From contig NZ_CP121106.1 in the NCBI RefSeq assembly GCF_029623755.1, positions 2,112,352 to 2,176,351 of the forward strand: 64,000 nucleotides of DNA, given 5' to 3'. The number at the start of each line of letters is the position of its first letter. Position 1 is the stretch's first letter. This DNA comes from Altererythrobacter sp. CAU 1644 (GTDB lineage: Bacteria; Pseudomonadota; Alphaproteobacteria; Sphingomonadales; Sphingomonadaceae). The position numbers and the translations under genes are program-made. Positions 30,802 to 40,411 of the stretch are shown in pieces. A model generated the notes under the pieces. It did not search any database. It saw only the letters and a program-made list of their open reading frames with translations, and was not told the DNA's origin.

Positions 30802-32262
30802 TCATCCCGGACGCCCGCGATACTCCTGCCACAAGGCCATGAAGTCGCGGCGGGTCTTGGGGCCGTAGGTGGCGAAGCTCGGGTTCTGTCGCTCGCGCCG
30901 CTCGAGACGGCGGTCGGTCAATCCGTTGCGGGCAGACAGCCGGGCAACGTCGAGTCCGTAGACCCGGGCGCCGTTCAGACCGAAGATCTTGCGCTTGGCC
31001 TCTGCCGTCAGCGCGGGGTAGCCGAAACGCTCCTGGTATTCCGCGCTGATCTCGAACGCGCGGAAGGCCTGGATCTGGTCCTGCGGGCTGCCGAACCAAA
31101 TGCTGTCGCTGCCCCACATGATTCGCTCTTCGCCGAAGTACTTGAGCAGCTTGCCCAAGACGTGCGCCGCTTCGTCGGGGCGGCCCATGAAGTGCCGCCA
31201 GGTCGAACCGAGCTCGGCATAGAGATTGCCCTCATTTGGCTTGAACCCAGCATCCTGGTGGCTCTTGATCAGGCGATCGATTCCAACCGGCGCTTCGGGA
31301 TTGTACGGCCCCTCGACCTTCCCGTGCTCCATCCCCGAATGGTAGACGAGGAAAGTCAGGTCGGGGTTCTGCTTCGCGGCCGGGCCCATGTCCTTGGGCG
31401 AGGAATATTCGTATTCGAGCCCGAACAGCGGGATGCCCTTGTGGACCGCGATGGTCGTCACGCCGAGCCGGCGGGCCTCTTCGAATGCGCGTGCGGCATA
31501 ATCGCTCTCGTCGAGGAAGAAGCCGCGTCCCTCCGGGCCCCATTGTGGATACATCTTCCAGGCATCGACCCGATGGACGCGGGCTTTCTCCTCCATCGCC
31601 TCGAAGTCGCCCGGATCGTTAGGCAGCAGCCCGCCGTGGATCAGGCAGCGCGCACCGTCGCCGCCGATCGCCTCGATGATCTCGCGTGCCTCGGCCGCAT
31701 AATGGGTGGGGGTGGGGTTGCTTTTCTGGCTGCCCCACAGCGCGCTTACCACTGCGACATCGGTATCGCTGTCGAGATAGACCTCTTTGGCTAGCGTCTG
31801 GGCCGAATAGCAGTCGAACCCGCTCTCGCCGCATTTGGCGTATTGCCCGAAGGCCTGCCGCAGCACCGCATCCCAGATCTCGCCATCGCGCCCGACCCGC
31901 CACGCGCCCGATGGATCGACGCAATGGGTCTGGACGTCGAAGATGAACTCGTCGCCGGTCAGTACGCTTGCAGCGGCGGCTTCGTCGAGCACCGCTTCGG
32001 CGGGCAGGGCATAGCGTCCCCCAGCGCCGGGATTGGCCGCGTTGCATGCGGCCAGCGTTGTGGCGGCACCGGCGCTCGTGACAAGGAAGGCACGCCGGCC
32101 GAGGCCCAAGCGCTGCGCGTTCTCGCTTGCCGCGTCATGGGCAAACCGGTTGGTCAGTTCTTGCGCTGCGGTCAGTGCGGTCGGCAGGAATTCGCCATTG
32201 CTGGTGGAATCAATCCGGATCGGTAGCCGAGAACCATCCGGGTCGAGATCGTGCTTTGCCAT
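30802..32262 (-). CDS. Tat-exported amidohydrolase-family protein
   Basis: 486 aa from MAKHDLDPDGSRLP with GGGAGG upstream. A Tat signal is visible inside the N-terminal 80 residues: twin Arg in LGRRAFLVTSAGAATTLAAC, with a lipobox-like LAA-Cys. The amidohydrolase-2 TIM-barrel follows: the first metal motif reads DVQTHCVDP instead of HxH, then VHKGIPL, VYHSGMEHGK and MWGSDSIWFGSP holding the last Asp. The first ligand change suggests an ACMSD-like mononuclear site. The 5' part before the Tat motif is longer than usual. The substrate is unknown. Confidence 0.8.
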   Translation of the reverse strand: MAKHDLDPDGSRLPIRIDSTSNGEFLPTALTAAQELTNRFAHDAASENAQRLGLGRRAFLVTSAGAATTLAACNAANPGAGGRYALPAEAVLDEAAAASVLTGDEFIFDVQTHCVDPSGAWRVGRDGEIWDAVLRQAFGQYAKCGESGFDCYSAQTLAKEVYLDSDTDVAVVSALWGSQKSNPTPTHYAAEAREIIEAIGGDGARCLIHGGLLPNDPGDFEAMEEKARVHRVDAWKMYPQWGPEGRGFFLDESDYAARAFEEARRLGVTTIAVHKGIPLFGLEYEYSSPKDMGPAAKQNPDLTFLVYHSGMEHGKVEGPYNPEAPVGIDRLIKSHQDAGFKPNEGNLYAELGSTWRHFMGRPDEAAHVLGKLLKYFGEERIMWGSDSIWFGSPQDQIQAFRAFEISAEYQERFGYPALTAEAKRKIFGLNGARVYGLDVARLSARNGLTDRRLERRERQNPSFATYGPKTRRDFMALWQEYRGRPG

Positions 32263-32403
32263 GATGTCCCTCCCTTCCTCTTCACTAATTCCACTAGAAT
32301 TGACCAGGTAGAGTGTATCGACCAATCGCTGCAATCGACCGACAAGTGGCACCCCGATCATGCGGCTTGGTGCTAGGAAAGTGAAGGACTGGGAGGGCTT
32401 GCC

Positions 32404-32958
32404 ATGAGATCATTCGCTTTCGCCGCTGCTGCCTTCGCGCTCGGCGGCTCGCTTTCGTCGCTAAACGCACAGGACCAGACAGCCTCGGTCGAGGCGCCCA
32501 ATCCGGCCCTGGAGCAATTGCGCCATGTCATCGGCGAATGGGACGTCGAAACGACATTCCTGCGCCCGGATGGGAGCGAGGCCGGGTCCTTCGCTGGCAC
32601 CTACACCTTCGACTGGGTGATGGAGGACAAGGTAGTGCAGGGGGTCAGCGTGATCCCCGAATTCGAGATGGCCTCGGGCATCCTGTTCTACCTGCGCCCC
32701 GCCACGAGCGAGATCGAGATGGTCTCGGTCGGGCCCGACGGCCAGTTGTGGACGATGGCTGGGCCGCAGGACAGCGAGACGCGCGAGACTCCGGTCGTCG
32801 ACATGCCCGATGGCACGACGCTTAAGCTGCGTTTCACCCGCTTCAACGTTACGCCGGATCGGTTCGAATCGCGGATGGAGCGCTCGACCGACGGAGGCGT
32901 GACCTGGGTAAAGGGGAACCACCAGGTATTTCTCCGCCGCTCGGCTCCGGAAGGCTAG
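32404..32958 (+). CDS. Secreted DUF1579-like protein
   Basis: 184 aa with a signal peptide (about 1-22, SSLNAQ). The mature protein matches the pattern of DUF1579-type calycin-like proteins: LRHVIGEWDVETTFLRPDGSEAGSFAGTYTFDWVMEDKVVQGV and WTMAGPQDSETRE, with the terminal SRMERSTDGGVTWVKGNHQVF. These are small beta-barrels presumed to bind a lipophilic ligand; none is proven here. A GGGAGGG site precedes the ATG. Divergent from the amidohydrolase gene. Confidence 0.8.
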   Translation: MRSFAFAAAAFALGGSLSSLNAQDQTASVEAPNPALEQLRHVIGEWDVETTFLRPDGSEAGSFAGTYTFDWVMEDKVVQGVSVIPEFEMASGILFYLRPATSEIEMVSVGPDGQLWTMAGPQDSETRETPVVDMPDGTTLKLRFTRFNVTPDRFESRMERSTDGGVTWVKGNHQVFLRRSAPEG

Positions 32959-32961
32959 GAA

Positions 32962-33477
32962 CTAGCTCGCCGGCTTGCGAAAACGGTATACGAACCGATC
33001 GGTCTTCCCGCGGATGGCAGGATCGAAGACCGAGATATCGCGGGGATCGTCTGCGTTGGCGAGCATGTCGCTTTCAGCCTCGAATACGAAGCCAGCCTCC
33101 TCGAAATCCTTGCGTGCATCGGCGGGATCGATCCGGTGGAGCTTCTCGAACCGATAGGATTCGAGTTTGATATCGGGATGGCGCTCCTTGAGCGCATTCC
33201 AAACCTCTTCGTCATAGAACTGCTCGGGTTCGAGTGCGGTAACGGTGCCGCCTTGGCCCACCGCGCCAGCAAGAATTTCAGCCCAATATCCACCACCGCT
33301 GACGAGATCGACAGCGTCATCGCCCGGCTTGAGACCAATGAAGGCCAGTACTTCGGCCGGCTCGTGACTTTCGTCGAGCGCGCGCGCAGCCTTGGGCCGG
33401 TTGGATTTTGCGACCGATGCGGCAATCAGGGCGCTATGGTCGGTAGAGGCGGCACTGCCGGTCGAAAGTTGGCCGAA
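32962..33477 (-). pseudogene. Decayed SAM-dependent methyltransferase (COG4798-like), start missing and core deleted
   Basis: Read minus-strand, an open frame follows directly after the uvrB stop in the same frame. It has the family opening TDHSALIAASVAKSNRPKAARAL, a weakened SAM loop DLVSGGGYWAEIL, then GQGGTVTALEPEQFYDEEVWNAL. It jumps to the C-terminal LHRIDPADARKDFEEAGFVFEAES and IRGKTDRFVYRFRKPAS. No ATG or GTG start with a site precedes the opening, and the middle strand region usual for the family (roughly 60-80 aa) is absent. I read it as a remnant; a start at CTG 33429 cannot be fully excluded. Confidence 0.6.
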
Positions 33478-35661
33478 TTACCGCATCTTCCGTTGGGTCT
33501 TGCCGTAGCGCAGCTTGCGCGTGCCCGGCTTGCCTTCGTTCGAACGACCGACGCGCGGGGCCTTGTGCTCCATGTCAGGCAGGCCGAGCTCGTCGTTTTC
33601 GAGCCGGCGGATTTCGTCGCGCAAGCGGCCGGCCTCCTCGAATTCGAGATCGGCAGCGGCGGCGCGCATGCGCTTTTCAAGGTCCTCGATATAGGCGCGG
33701 AGATTGTGCCCGACGAGGTTGTTGCGCTCGTCGTCGCCGGTGCCGACGACCACGCTATCCTTCGACGCGGTATGCGCGACGATATCGGCGATATCGCGCT
33801 TGATCGTCTCGGGCGTGATGCCGTGTTCCTCGTTGTACTGGCGCTGCTTCTCGCGGCGGCGATCGGTCTCGGCGATCGCGCGCTCCATGCTGCCGGTCAC
33901 GCGGTCGGCGTAGAGGATCACGCGGCCATCCACGTTGCGCGCGGCGCGCCCAATGGTCTGGATCAGTGAAGTCTCCGAACGCAGGAACCCTTCCTTGTCG
34001 GCATCGAGAATGCACACCAGCCCGCATTCGGGAATGTCGAGGCCTTCGCGCAGGAGGTTGATGCCGACAAGCACATCGTAAACGCCGAGCCTGAGGTCGC
34101 GGATCAGCTCGATGCGTTCGAGCGTCTCAACGTCGCTATGCATGTAGCGCACGCGCACGCCCGCCTCGTGCATGAATTCAGTCAGGTCTTCGGCCATGCG
34201 CTTGGTCAGCGTGGTGACGAGCGTACGGTAGCCCTTGGCCGCAGTCTTCTTGCACTCCTCGATGCAGTCCTGCACCTGGTCCTCGACCGGCCGGATCTCG
34301 ACCGGCGGGTCGATCAGCCCGGTGGGACGGATGACCTGTTCGGCAAAGACGCCGCCGGTCTGCTCCATCTCCCAGCCGCCCGGCGTCGCCGAAACGCAGA
34401 AGGTCTGCGGGCGCATCGCGTCCCATTCGTTGAAGCGCAAGGGCCGGTTGTCGATACAGGACGGCAGGCGGAAGCCGTATTCGGCGAGCGTCAGCTTGCG
34501 GCGATGGTCCCCGCGCGCCATCGCGCCGATTTGCGGCACCGTCTGGTGGCTTTCGTCGACGAACAGCAATGCATTTTCGGGGAGGTATTCGAACAGCGTG
34601 GGCGGCGGCTCGCCCGGCAGGCGCCCGGTGAGGAAGCGGCTGTAGTTCTCGATTCCCGCGCAAGAGCCGGTCGCGGCGATCATCTCTAGGTCGAAATTTG
34701 TGCGTTGCTCGAGCCGCTGGGCCTCGAGCAAGCGGCCTTCCTCGTGCAGTTCCTTGAGCCGCTCCTGCAGCTCGAATTTGATGGCCTCGGCGGCCTGCTT
34801 CATCGTCGGGCCGGGGGTCACGTAGTGCGAGTTGGCGTAGACCCGCACCTTGTCGAGGCTCGCGCCCTTCTTGCCTGTGAGCGGGTCGAACTCGCTGATT
34901 TCCTCGATTTCGTCCCCGAAGAAGCTGATCCGCCAGGCCATGTCCTCGTAGTGCGAGGGGAACAGCTCGAGGCTGTCGCCGCGCACGCGGAATGATCCGC
35001 GCGCGAAGGCGGTGTCGTTGCGCTTGTACTGGAGCGCGACGAGCTTGCGGATCAGCTCGCGCTGGTCGACCGTCTCGCCCTTCTTGATGTCGAACACCAT
35101 CGCCGAATAGGTCTCGACCGAGCCGATGCCGTAGAGGCATGAGACCGAGGCGACGATGATCACGTCGTCGCGTTCGAGCAGCGCGCGGGTGGCCGAGTGG
35201 CGCATCCGGTCGATCGCCTCGTTCACCGAGCTTTCCTTCTCGATGTAGGTGTCGCTGCGCGGTACATAGGCTTCGGGCTGGTAGTAGTCGTAATAGCTGA
35301 CGAAATACTCGACCGCGTTCTCGGGGAAGAAACTCTTGAATTCGCCATAGAGCTGTGCGGCGAGAATCTTGTTGGGCGCGAGCACCAGCGCGGGGCGTTG
35401 GAGCTCCTCGATCACCTTGGCCATGGTGAAGGTCTTGCCCGAGCCGGTCACGCCAAGCAGCGTCTGGGTCTGCTCACCTTCGCGCGCCGCCGCGACCAGT
35501 TCTGCGATGGCGGTGGGCTGGTCGCCCGAAGGTTCGTATTCGGAGACAAGCTTGAAGGCCTTGCCGCCATCGGCCTTCTCCGGACGCGCGGGCTTGTGGG
35601 GGACGAACTCTCCGCTGGTGTCGGGTTCTTCGAGTCCGCGCCGGATTACCAATTCTGCCAT
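33478..35661 (-). CDS. uvrB: UvrABC system protein B (excinuclease helicase)
   Basis: 727 aa from [17 protein letters not shown]. Helicase motif [11 protein letters not shown], the UvrB beta-hairpin region [30 protein letters not shown] (motif II), [13 protein letters not shown] and [21 protein letters not shown] are all present. A UVR domain closes it ([28 protein letters not shown]) that binds UvrC. It verifies damage in nucleotide-excision repair. The residues following the stop are those of a methyltransferase remnant, in the same frame. Full length. Confidence 0.97.
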   Translation of the reverse strand: MAELVIRRGLEEPDTSGEFVPHKPARPEKADGGKAFKLVSEYEPSGDQPTAIAELVAAAREGEQTQTLLGVTGSGKTFTMAKVIEELQRPALVLAPNKILAAQLYGEFKSFFPENAVEYFVSYYDYYQPEAYVPRSDTYIEKESSVNEAIDRMRHSATRALLERDDVIIVASVSCLYGIGSVETYSAMVFDIKKGETVDQRELIRKLVALQYKRNDTAFARGSFRVRGDSLELFPSHYEDMAWRISFFGDEIEEISEFDPLTGKKGASLDKVRVYANSHYVTPGPTMKQAAEAIKFELQERLKELHEEGRLLEAQRLEQRTNFDLEMIAATGSCAGIENYSRFLTGRLPGEPPPTLFEYLPENALLFVDESHQTVPQIGAMARGDHRRKLTLAEYGFRLPSCIDNRPLRFNEWDAMRPQTFCVSATPGGWEMEQTGGVFAEQVIRPTGLIDPPVEIRPVEDQVQDCIEECKKTAAKGYRTLVTTLTKRMAEDLTEFMHEAGVRVRYMHSDVETLERIELIRDLRLGVYDVLVGINLLREGLDIPECGLVCILDADKEGFLRSETSLIQTIGRAARNVDGRVILYADRVTGSMERAIAETDRRREKQRQYNEEHGITPETIKRDIADIVAHTASKDSVVVGTGDDERNNLVGHNLRAYIEDLEKRMRAAAADLEFEEAGRLRDEIRRLENDELGLPDMEHKAPRVGRSNEGKPGTRKLRYGKTQRKMR

Positions 35662-35761
35662 GCGCGCACATATGGGGAACAAATGCCGGGATCGCAACGC
35701 CGCGTTGGCACTGGCCACCAGGCTTGATAGTCTGAAGCCAGTTTATTCGGAGAACTCCACC

Positions 35762-36316
35762 ATGCGTAAGATTGCCCTGCTCCTTTCGTTCGCGCCTCTA
35801 GCGCTTGCTGCCTGCAGTTCGGAGCCGGAGGCAAGCGATCCCGGCGAAGACCTGAGCATGGAGGAAGTCGCCGAACGGGCGAAGGCCAACGCGATGAAGC
35901 CCGAACCGGGCCAGTATCGCGTGACGATGGAGGTGCTCGAAGTCGATGTCCCAGGCGCGCCGCCACAGGCCGCAGACATGATGCGCAACATGATGGGCCA
36001 GCAATCGCACAGCTACTGCCTGACCCAGGCCGACGTCGACAAGGGCTATGAAGAGATGGTGCGCAACTCACAGGACAACAGCGATTGCACTTTCCAGCGC
36101 TTCGACATCGATGGCGGAAATTTCGACGCGCAGATGACCTGCCAGGCCGAGGGGCAGGGGACCATGACCATGACCATGAGCGGCCGGGGTACGCCGACCA
36201 GTTCCGAAGTCGACATGACCATGAAAGGCAACATGACCGGAATGGGAGATTCGACTTTCCGCATGAAGGCCAAGCACGAGCGAGTGGGCGACTGCAGCCA
36301 AACGGTCGCGCCGTAG
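35762..36316 (+). CDS. DUF3617-type lipoprotein
   Basis: 184 aa with a lipoprotein signal, lipobox ALAA-Cys in LLLSFAPLALAACSSEPEA. After an acidic linker the DUF3617 pattern appears: MKPEPGQYRVTMEVLEVDVPG, SYCLTQADVDKGYEEM, CTFQRFDIDGGNFDAQMTCQ and GNMTGMGDSTFRMKAKHERVGDC. Methionine is unusually frequent (MTMTMSGRG), and four Cys are paired along the mature part. Family role is unknown; it is presumably periplasmic. Divergent from uvrB; GGAGAA precedes the ATG. Confidence 0.85.
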   Translation: MRKIALLLSFAPLALAACSSEPEASDPGEDLSMEEVAERAKANAMKPEPGQYRVTMEVLEVDVPGAPPQAADMMRNMMGQQSHSYCLTQADVDKGYEEMVRNSQDNSDCTFQRFDIDGGNFDAQMTCQAEGQGTMTMTMSGRGTPTSSEVDMTMKGNMTGMGDSTFRMKAKHERVGDCSQTVAP

Positions 36317-36379
36317 GGAGATCGGCCGAAACCTTTCGCTTAAGCATGCATTCACCGGGTGGATGGATGATTCAGGCCA

Positions 36380-37153
36380 ATGACTGTGCAAGCGCAACTT
36401 CAACCGGGTAACGCGCCTTTTGGCGTCCGCGCCGAGCTTGCGCGACGCTTTGCCCTTGCACGCGAGGCGGTCGAAACCGAGGCGCCCCGCCCAAGCGTAC
36501 GTCGCATGCTGGGCGAATTCGATGTCATCGCCGAACCGATGCGGCGCCCGTTCCGCCGGCTCGAGATAGTCGAGGCCGCGAACAAGCAGACGGTGATGCT
36601 GCTGCCCGGTTTCGCCACCCATCCCGTTCGGATGCGCTACCTCGCGCGGCAGCTCGAGACAGCGGGGCACACCGCCAAGCGCTGGGGCATGGGATTCAAC
36701 CTGGGTGTCCGCCCGGACACGATGGACCGGCTCGAACGTCGGTTGCTCGACCTGCGCCGCCGCAGCGGCCGCCCGGTGGTACTGCTCGGCTGGAGTCTCG
36801 GCGGGATTTTCGCGCGCGAACTGGCCAAGCGTCATCCGGCCGCGGTCGGCAAGGTGATCACCATGGGCTCGCCCTTCTCGGGCGATCCGCGCGCCAACAA
36901 CGTCTGGCGGATCTACCAGTTTATCGCCGGGCACAGCGTCGATGCCCCTCCAATCGAGGCGGAACTATCGCTCAAGCCTCCGGTCGAAACGGTGGCACTT
37001 TGGAGCCCGCGCGATGGCGTGGTCTCCCCCCGCTCGGCCTGCGGGCAGGCGCACGAGCGCGACCGGGCCATCGCCCTGCGCTGTACCCATATCGGATTTT
37101 CCTACTCGCCAGAGGCCGTTCACGCGGTATTACGGGAACTCGATCGCTCCTGA
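36380..37153 (+). CDS. Alpha/beta-hydrolase-fold protein upstream of the Anbu cluster
   Basis: 257 aa. After a charged N-terminus, VMLLPGFATHPVRMRYLARQLETAGHTAKRWGMGFNLG carries the first strand and loop. The nucleophile elbow is VLLGWSLGGIFARELAK, with Ser in GWSLGG (near 141), and TMGSPFSGD follows. The acid is probably Asp in SPRDGVV and the His in CTHIGFSYSPEAV, giving a lipase- or PGAP1-like triad. Substrate unknown. It lies 67 bp before the ATP-grasp gene on the same strand, so it may be co-expressed with the Anbu cluster. Confidence 0.85.
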   Translation: MTVQAQLQPGNAPFGVRAELARRFALAREAVETEAPRPSVRRMLGEFDVIAEPMRRPFRRLEIVEAANKQTVMLLPGFATHPVRMRYLARQLETAGHTAKRWGMGFNLGVRPDTMDRLERRLLDLRRRSGRPVVLLGWSLGGIFARELAKRHPAAVGKVITMGSPFSGDPRANNVWRIYQFIAGHSVDAPPIEAELSLKPPVETVALWSPRDGVVSPRSACGQAHERDRAIALRCTHIGFSYSPEAVHAVLRELDRS

Positions 37154-37220
37154 TTGCTTTCAATTGGGTGGGGCGCGCCAATTCCGGCGCTTGAACCTAA
37201 TCCGCGATCGATGGGGATGA

Positions 37221-38648
37221 ATGAACCGGGGCTCGGTCAAATTTGACGAAATGCACGATGCCGAAGGTGGCGTGCGCGAGGCCTATTCCGGTTATTGCGA
37301 GTGGTTCCACGAGCAGGACACCAAGTCGCTCAAGCGAAAGGATGCCGAAGCCGACGAGAACTTTCGTCGAACCGGCATTACCTTCAATGTCTATGGCGAG
37401 GATGAGGCCGAGGAACGCCTGATCCCCTTCGACATGGTGCCGCGGATCATCACCGCGAACGAATGGCGCAAGCTGACCCGCGGGATCGAGCAGCGCGTGT
37501 CGGCGCTCAATTCCTTCCTTTACGATCTGTATCACCGCCAGGAAATCATTCGTGCTGGCCGGATCCCCGAACGGCTGCTGCGCAACAATGAAGCCTTCCT
37601 CCAGAACATGGTCGGCTTCACCCCGCCGGGCGGAATCTACACCCACATCGTCGGCATCGATCTGGTCCGCACCGGCCCGGACGAATTCTTCGTGCTCGAG
37701 GATAATGCGCGCACGCCCTCCGGCGTCAGCTACATGTTGCAGAATCGCGAGACGATGATGTCGATGTTCCCCGAGCTGTTCACGCGGGTCGGGGTCGAGA
37801 CCGTTTCGAATTATCCGCGCCGGCTGGCGCGCAGCCTCGCGGCCTGTGCGCCGCAGTCCACCGAGGGCAAGCCCAACGTCGCCGTTCTGACTCCGGGCAT
37901 CTACAATTCAGCCTATTTCGAACACGCCTTCCTGGCTGATCAGATGGGGGCAGAGCTGGTCGAGGCGAGCGACCTGCGCGTCGTCGATGGCAAGGTCCAG
38001 ATGCGCTGCACCGCCGGATATCAGCCGATCGACGTACTCTATCGCCGGGTCGATGACGACTACCTCGATCCGCTGACCTTCAACCCGGATAGCGTGCTCG
38101 GCATTCCCGGGATCATGGACGTCTACCGCGCGGGCAACATCACCATCGCCAATGCGCCCGGGACCGGCGTGTCCGACGACAAGGCGGTCTACAGTTTCAT
38201 GCCCGAGATCGTGGAATTCTACACCGGCGAGAAGCCGTTGCTCCCCAATGTCGAAACCTGGCGCTGCGCGGACAGGGAGAGCCTGAAATACGTGCTCGAC
38301 AATCTCGCCGAGCTGGTGGTGAAGGAAGTGCACGGTTCGGGCGGCTACGGCATGCTGATCGGGCCGACCGCGTCTCGGCGGGAGATCGCCGACTTCCGCA
38401 AGAAGCTTGAGGCGCATCCCGAAAACTACATCGCGCAACCGACCCTGTCGCTCTCGACCTGCCCGATCTTCACCAAGAAGGGGCTGGCGCCGCGCCATGT
38501 CGACCTGCGGCCCTTCGTCCTCGTGTCGCCCAACGGCATCGACATCACGCCGGGCGGGCTGACCCGCGTGGCGCTGGAGAAGGGCTCGCTGGTGGTCAAT
38601 TCGAGCCAGGGCGGCGGGACCAAGGACACCTGGGTGTTGAAAGACTGA
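37221..38648 (+). CDS. Circularly permuted type-2 ATP-grasp protein (DUF404/DUF407)
   Basis: 475 aa. Diagnostic segments are IPFDMVPRIITANEWRKLTRGIEQRV near 68-93, LEDNARTPSGVSYMLQNRE, and the later RDVDLRPFVLV-like stretch VDLRPFVLVSPNGIDITPGGLTRVAL. LVVKEVHGSGGYGMLIGPTAS is the likely ATP-binding loop. The family is thought to ligate amino acids or peptides, but no product is established. Stop and the alpha-E start overlap (TGATG), the first coupling of a four-gene run. Confidence 0.95.
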   Translation: MNRGSVKFDEMHDAEGGVREAYSGYCEWFHEQDTKSLKRKDAEADENFRRTGITFNVYGEDEAEERLIPFDMVPRIITANEWRKLTRGIEQRVSALNSFLYDLYHRQEIIRAGRIPERLLRNNEAFLQNMVGFTPPGGIYTHIVGIDLVRTGPDEFFVLEDNARTPSGVSYMLQNRETMMSMFPELFTRVGVETVSNYPRRLARSLAACAPQSTEGKPNVAVLTPGIYNSAYFEHAFLADQMGAELVEASDLRVVDGKVQMRCTAGYQPIDVLYRRVDDDYLDPLTFNPDSVLGIPGIMDVYRAGNITIANAPGTGVSDDKAVYSFMPEIVEFYTGEKPLLPNVETWRCADRESLKYVLDNLAELVVKEVHGSGGYGMLIGPTASRREIADFRKKLEAHPENYIAQPTLSLSTCPIFTKKGLAPRHVDLRPFVLVSPNGIDITPGGLTRVALEKGSLVVNSSQGGGTKDTWVLKD

Positions 38649-39592
38649 TGCTGGGCAAGACCGCCAACGGACTGTTCTGGATGTTCCGCTATCTCGAGCG
38701 GGCGCAAAACACCGCGCGCCTGATCGATGCCGGGCTGCGGATGGCATTGACCCGCGACATCGACACGGCCGAGGATGAATGGCGGTCGGTCATCGCAACC
38801 TCGGGCCAGAAGTCGGGGTATGAGGCCCATCACGGCACCTATACGGGCATCCAGGTGTGGAATTTCATCCTGCGCGACAAGGACAATCCGGCCAATGTCC
38901 GCGAGATGTTCAAGACCGTGCGCACCAATGCCCGGCTGGTTCGCACCGCGATCAGCGACGAAGTCTGGGAAGCTATCAACACGAGCTGGATGAGCCTCGA
39001 CAAGATGCTCTCGCGCTCGGTCTCGCAAGGTCATGTCGGCGAAGTCATTCGCACCATCCGCCGCGCAGGTACGCTGGCGCATGGCGCCATGACCGGATCG
39101 ATGCTGCGCGACGAGGGCTATCACTTCGCCCGCGCAGGCACTTTCCTCGAACGCGCGGACAGCACCGCGCGCATCCTCGACATGAAGTACTATTTGCTGC
39201 TGCCGTCGCTATCCTACGTCGGCACCAGCCTCGACAGCGGCCAGTGGGACCAGATTCTGCGCTCGGTCGCGGGTGACCGGGTCTATACCTGGCTCAACTC
39301 GGGCGACCTCGATGCGCGAGGGATCGTCGAGTTCCTGGTGCTCGACCAGCGGTTTCCGCGCAGCCTGGCGTTCTGCCACGGAGAATTGCGCGACCAGTTG
39401 GCGGCGCTGGCCCGCATTCACGGCAAGGAGGGCAATTGCAACGCCATAATCCGCGAGGCCGACATGCAGATATCCGAACTCACCGTCGATGAGATTTTCG
39501 AGAACGGGCTGCACGAATTCCTCAACCAGTTCACCCGGCGTAACGCGGCGATTGGCCAGGCCATCGCCGATGACTACAGGTTCTACGCGTGA
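38648..39592 (+). CDS. Alpha-E domain protein (DUF403)
   Basis: 314 aa, all-helical. It opens MLGKTANGLFWMFRYLERAQNTARLIDAGLRMAL, and GTFLERADSTARILDMKYYLLLPS is another signature. The family is always found with the circularly permuted ATP-grasp protein, to which it may bind as a helper; no activity is known. The start overlaps the ATP-grasp stop by one base, and the transglutaminase starts inside its last codon region, so all are translationally coupled. Confidence 0.95.
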   Translation: MLGKTANGLFWMFRYLERAQNTARLIDAGLRMALTRDIDTAEDEWRSVIATSGQKSGYEAHHGTYTGIQVWNFILRDKDNPANVREMFKTVRTNARLVRTAISDEVWEAINTSWMSLDKMLSRSVSQGHVGEVIRTIRRAGTLAHGAMTGSMLRDEGYHFARAGTFLERADSTARILDMKYYLLLPSLSYVGTSLDSGQWDQILRSVAGDRVYTWLNSGDLDARGIVEFLVLDQRFPRSLAFCHGELRDQLAALARIHGKEGNCNAIIREADMQISELTVDEIFENGLHEFLNQFTRRNAAIGQAIADDYRFYA

Positions 39593-40407
39593 TGCGCCTC
39601 TCGATCCGCCATACGACCCGCTATTCCTTCACGCAGCCCGTCGTGCACGCGCTGCAGCGGTTGCGGCTGACGCCCAAGGAGACACAGGGTCAGAAGATCC
39701 TCGACTGGCAGATGGAGTATGAGAACGCGTCACCGGAACTCCAGTACGAAGACCAGCATTGCAACACCGTCACGCTGGTATCGGTGGAGAGCGGGGCCAG
39801 CGAGGTCGTGATTACCTGCCACGGCACCGTCGACACCCAGGACAGCGCCGGGATCATCGGCCGGCATTCGGGCCACTTGCCGCTGTGGTGTTTTCTCAGC
39901 CAGACGAAGCTGACCAAGCCCGGCCAGGCGATCCGCAATATCGTGCGCGAACTGCCCGATCCGGACGAGGACAAGCTGGCATTCCTTCACGCGCTCTCTT
40001 CCCGAATACGTGACTGGGTGAGCTACGAGATCGGGCGAACGGGGGTCGATACGACTGGTGAGGAAGCAGCCGTGGCCGGGCATGGGGTGTGCCAGGATCA
40101 CGCGCATATCTTCATCGGCGCCGCGCGCTCGATGGAAATCCCGGCGCGCTATGTCAGTGGTTACCTGATGATGGACGATCGGATCGAACAGGAGGCGTCG
40201 CATGCTTGGGCCGAAGCCCACATCGATGGCCTCGGCTGGGTCGGGTTCGACATTTCGAATGGGATCAGCCCCGATCCACGCTATGTGCGGGTTGCCACAG
40301 GACGCGATTATCGCGATGCAGCCCCGATCACGGGCATCAGCTATGGCGGTACCGAAGGCGCCCTCCGCGTGGACATCGCGGTCGAACAGCAACAGGTAGA
40401 GCAATAA
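39592..40407 (+). CDS. Transglutaminase-like cysteine protease of the Anbu cluster
   Basis: 271 aa from ATG 39592, which overlaps the alpha-E stop; a GTG 3 bases earlier is an alternative. The N-terminal beta region (SIRHTTRYSFTQPVVHALQRLRLTPKE) is the bacterial transglutaminase N-domain. The catalytic Cys lies in GHGVCQDHAHIFIGAARS, followed by PARYVSGYL, the His in EASHAWAEAHIDGLGWVGFD, and the Asp in DISNGISPD. It is a probable peptidase or amidase rather than a crosslinker. It lies 4 bp before the Anbu gene. Confidence 0.93.
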   Translation: MRLSIRHTTRYSFTQPVVHALQRLRLTPKETQGQKILDWQMEYENASPELQYEDQHCNTVTLVSVESGASEVVITCHGTVDTQDSAGIIGRHSGHLPLWCFLSQTKLTKPGQAIRNIVRELPDPDEDKLAFLHALSSRIRDWVSYEIGRTGVDTTGEEAAVAGHGVCQDHAHIFIGAARSMEIPARYVSGYLMMDDRIEQEASHAWAEAHIDGLGWVGFDISNGISPDPRYVRVATGRDYRDAAPITGISYGGTEGALRVDIAVEQQQVEQ

Positions 40408-40411
40408 CCAA

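Noticed and set aside
32955..33425. A 156-codon minus-strand frame over the methyltransferase remnant
   Set aside because: It is Ser/Arg-rich and featureless; the neighbouring frame carries the methyltransferase family sequence.
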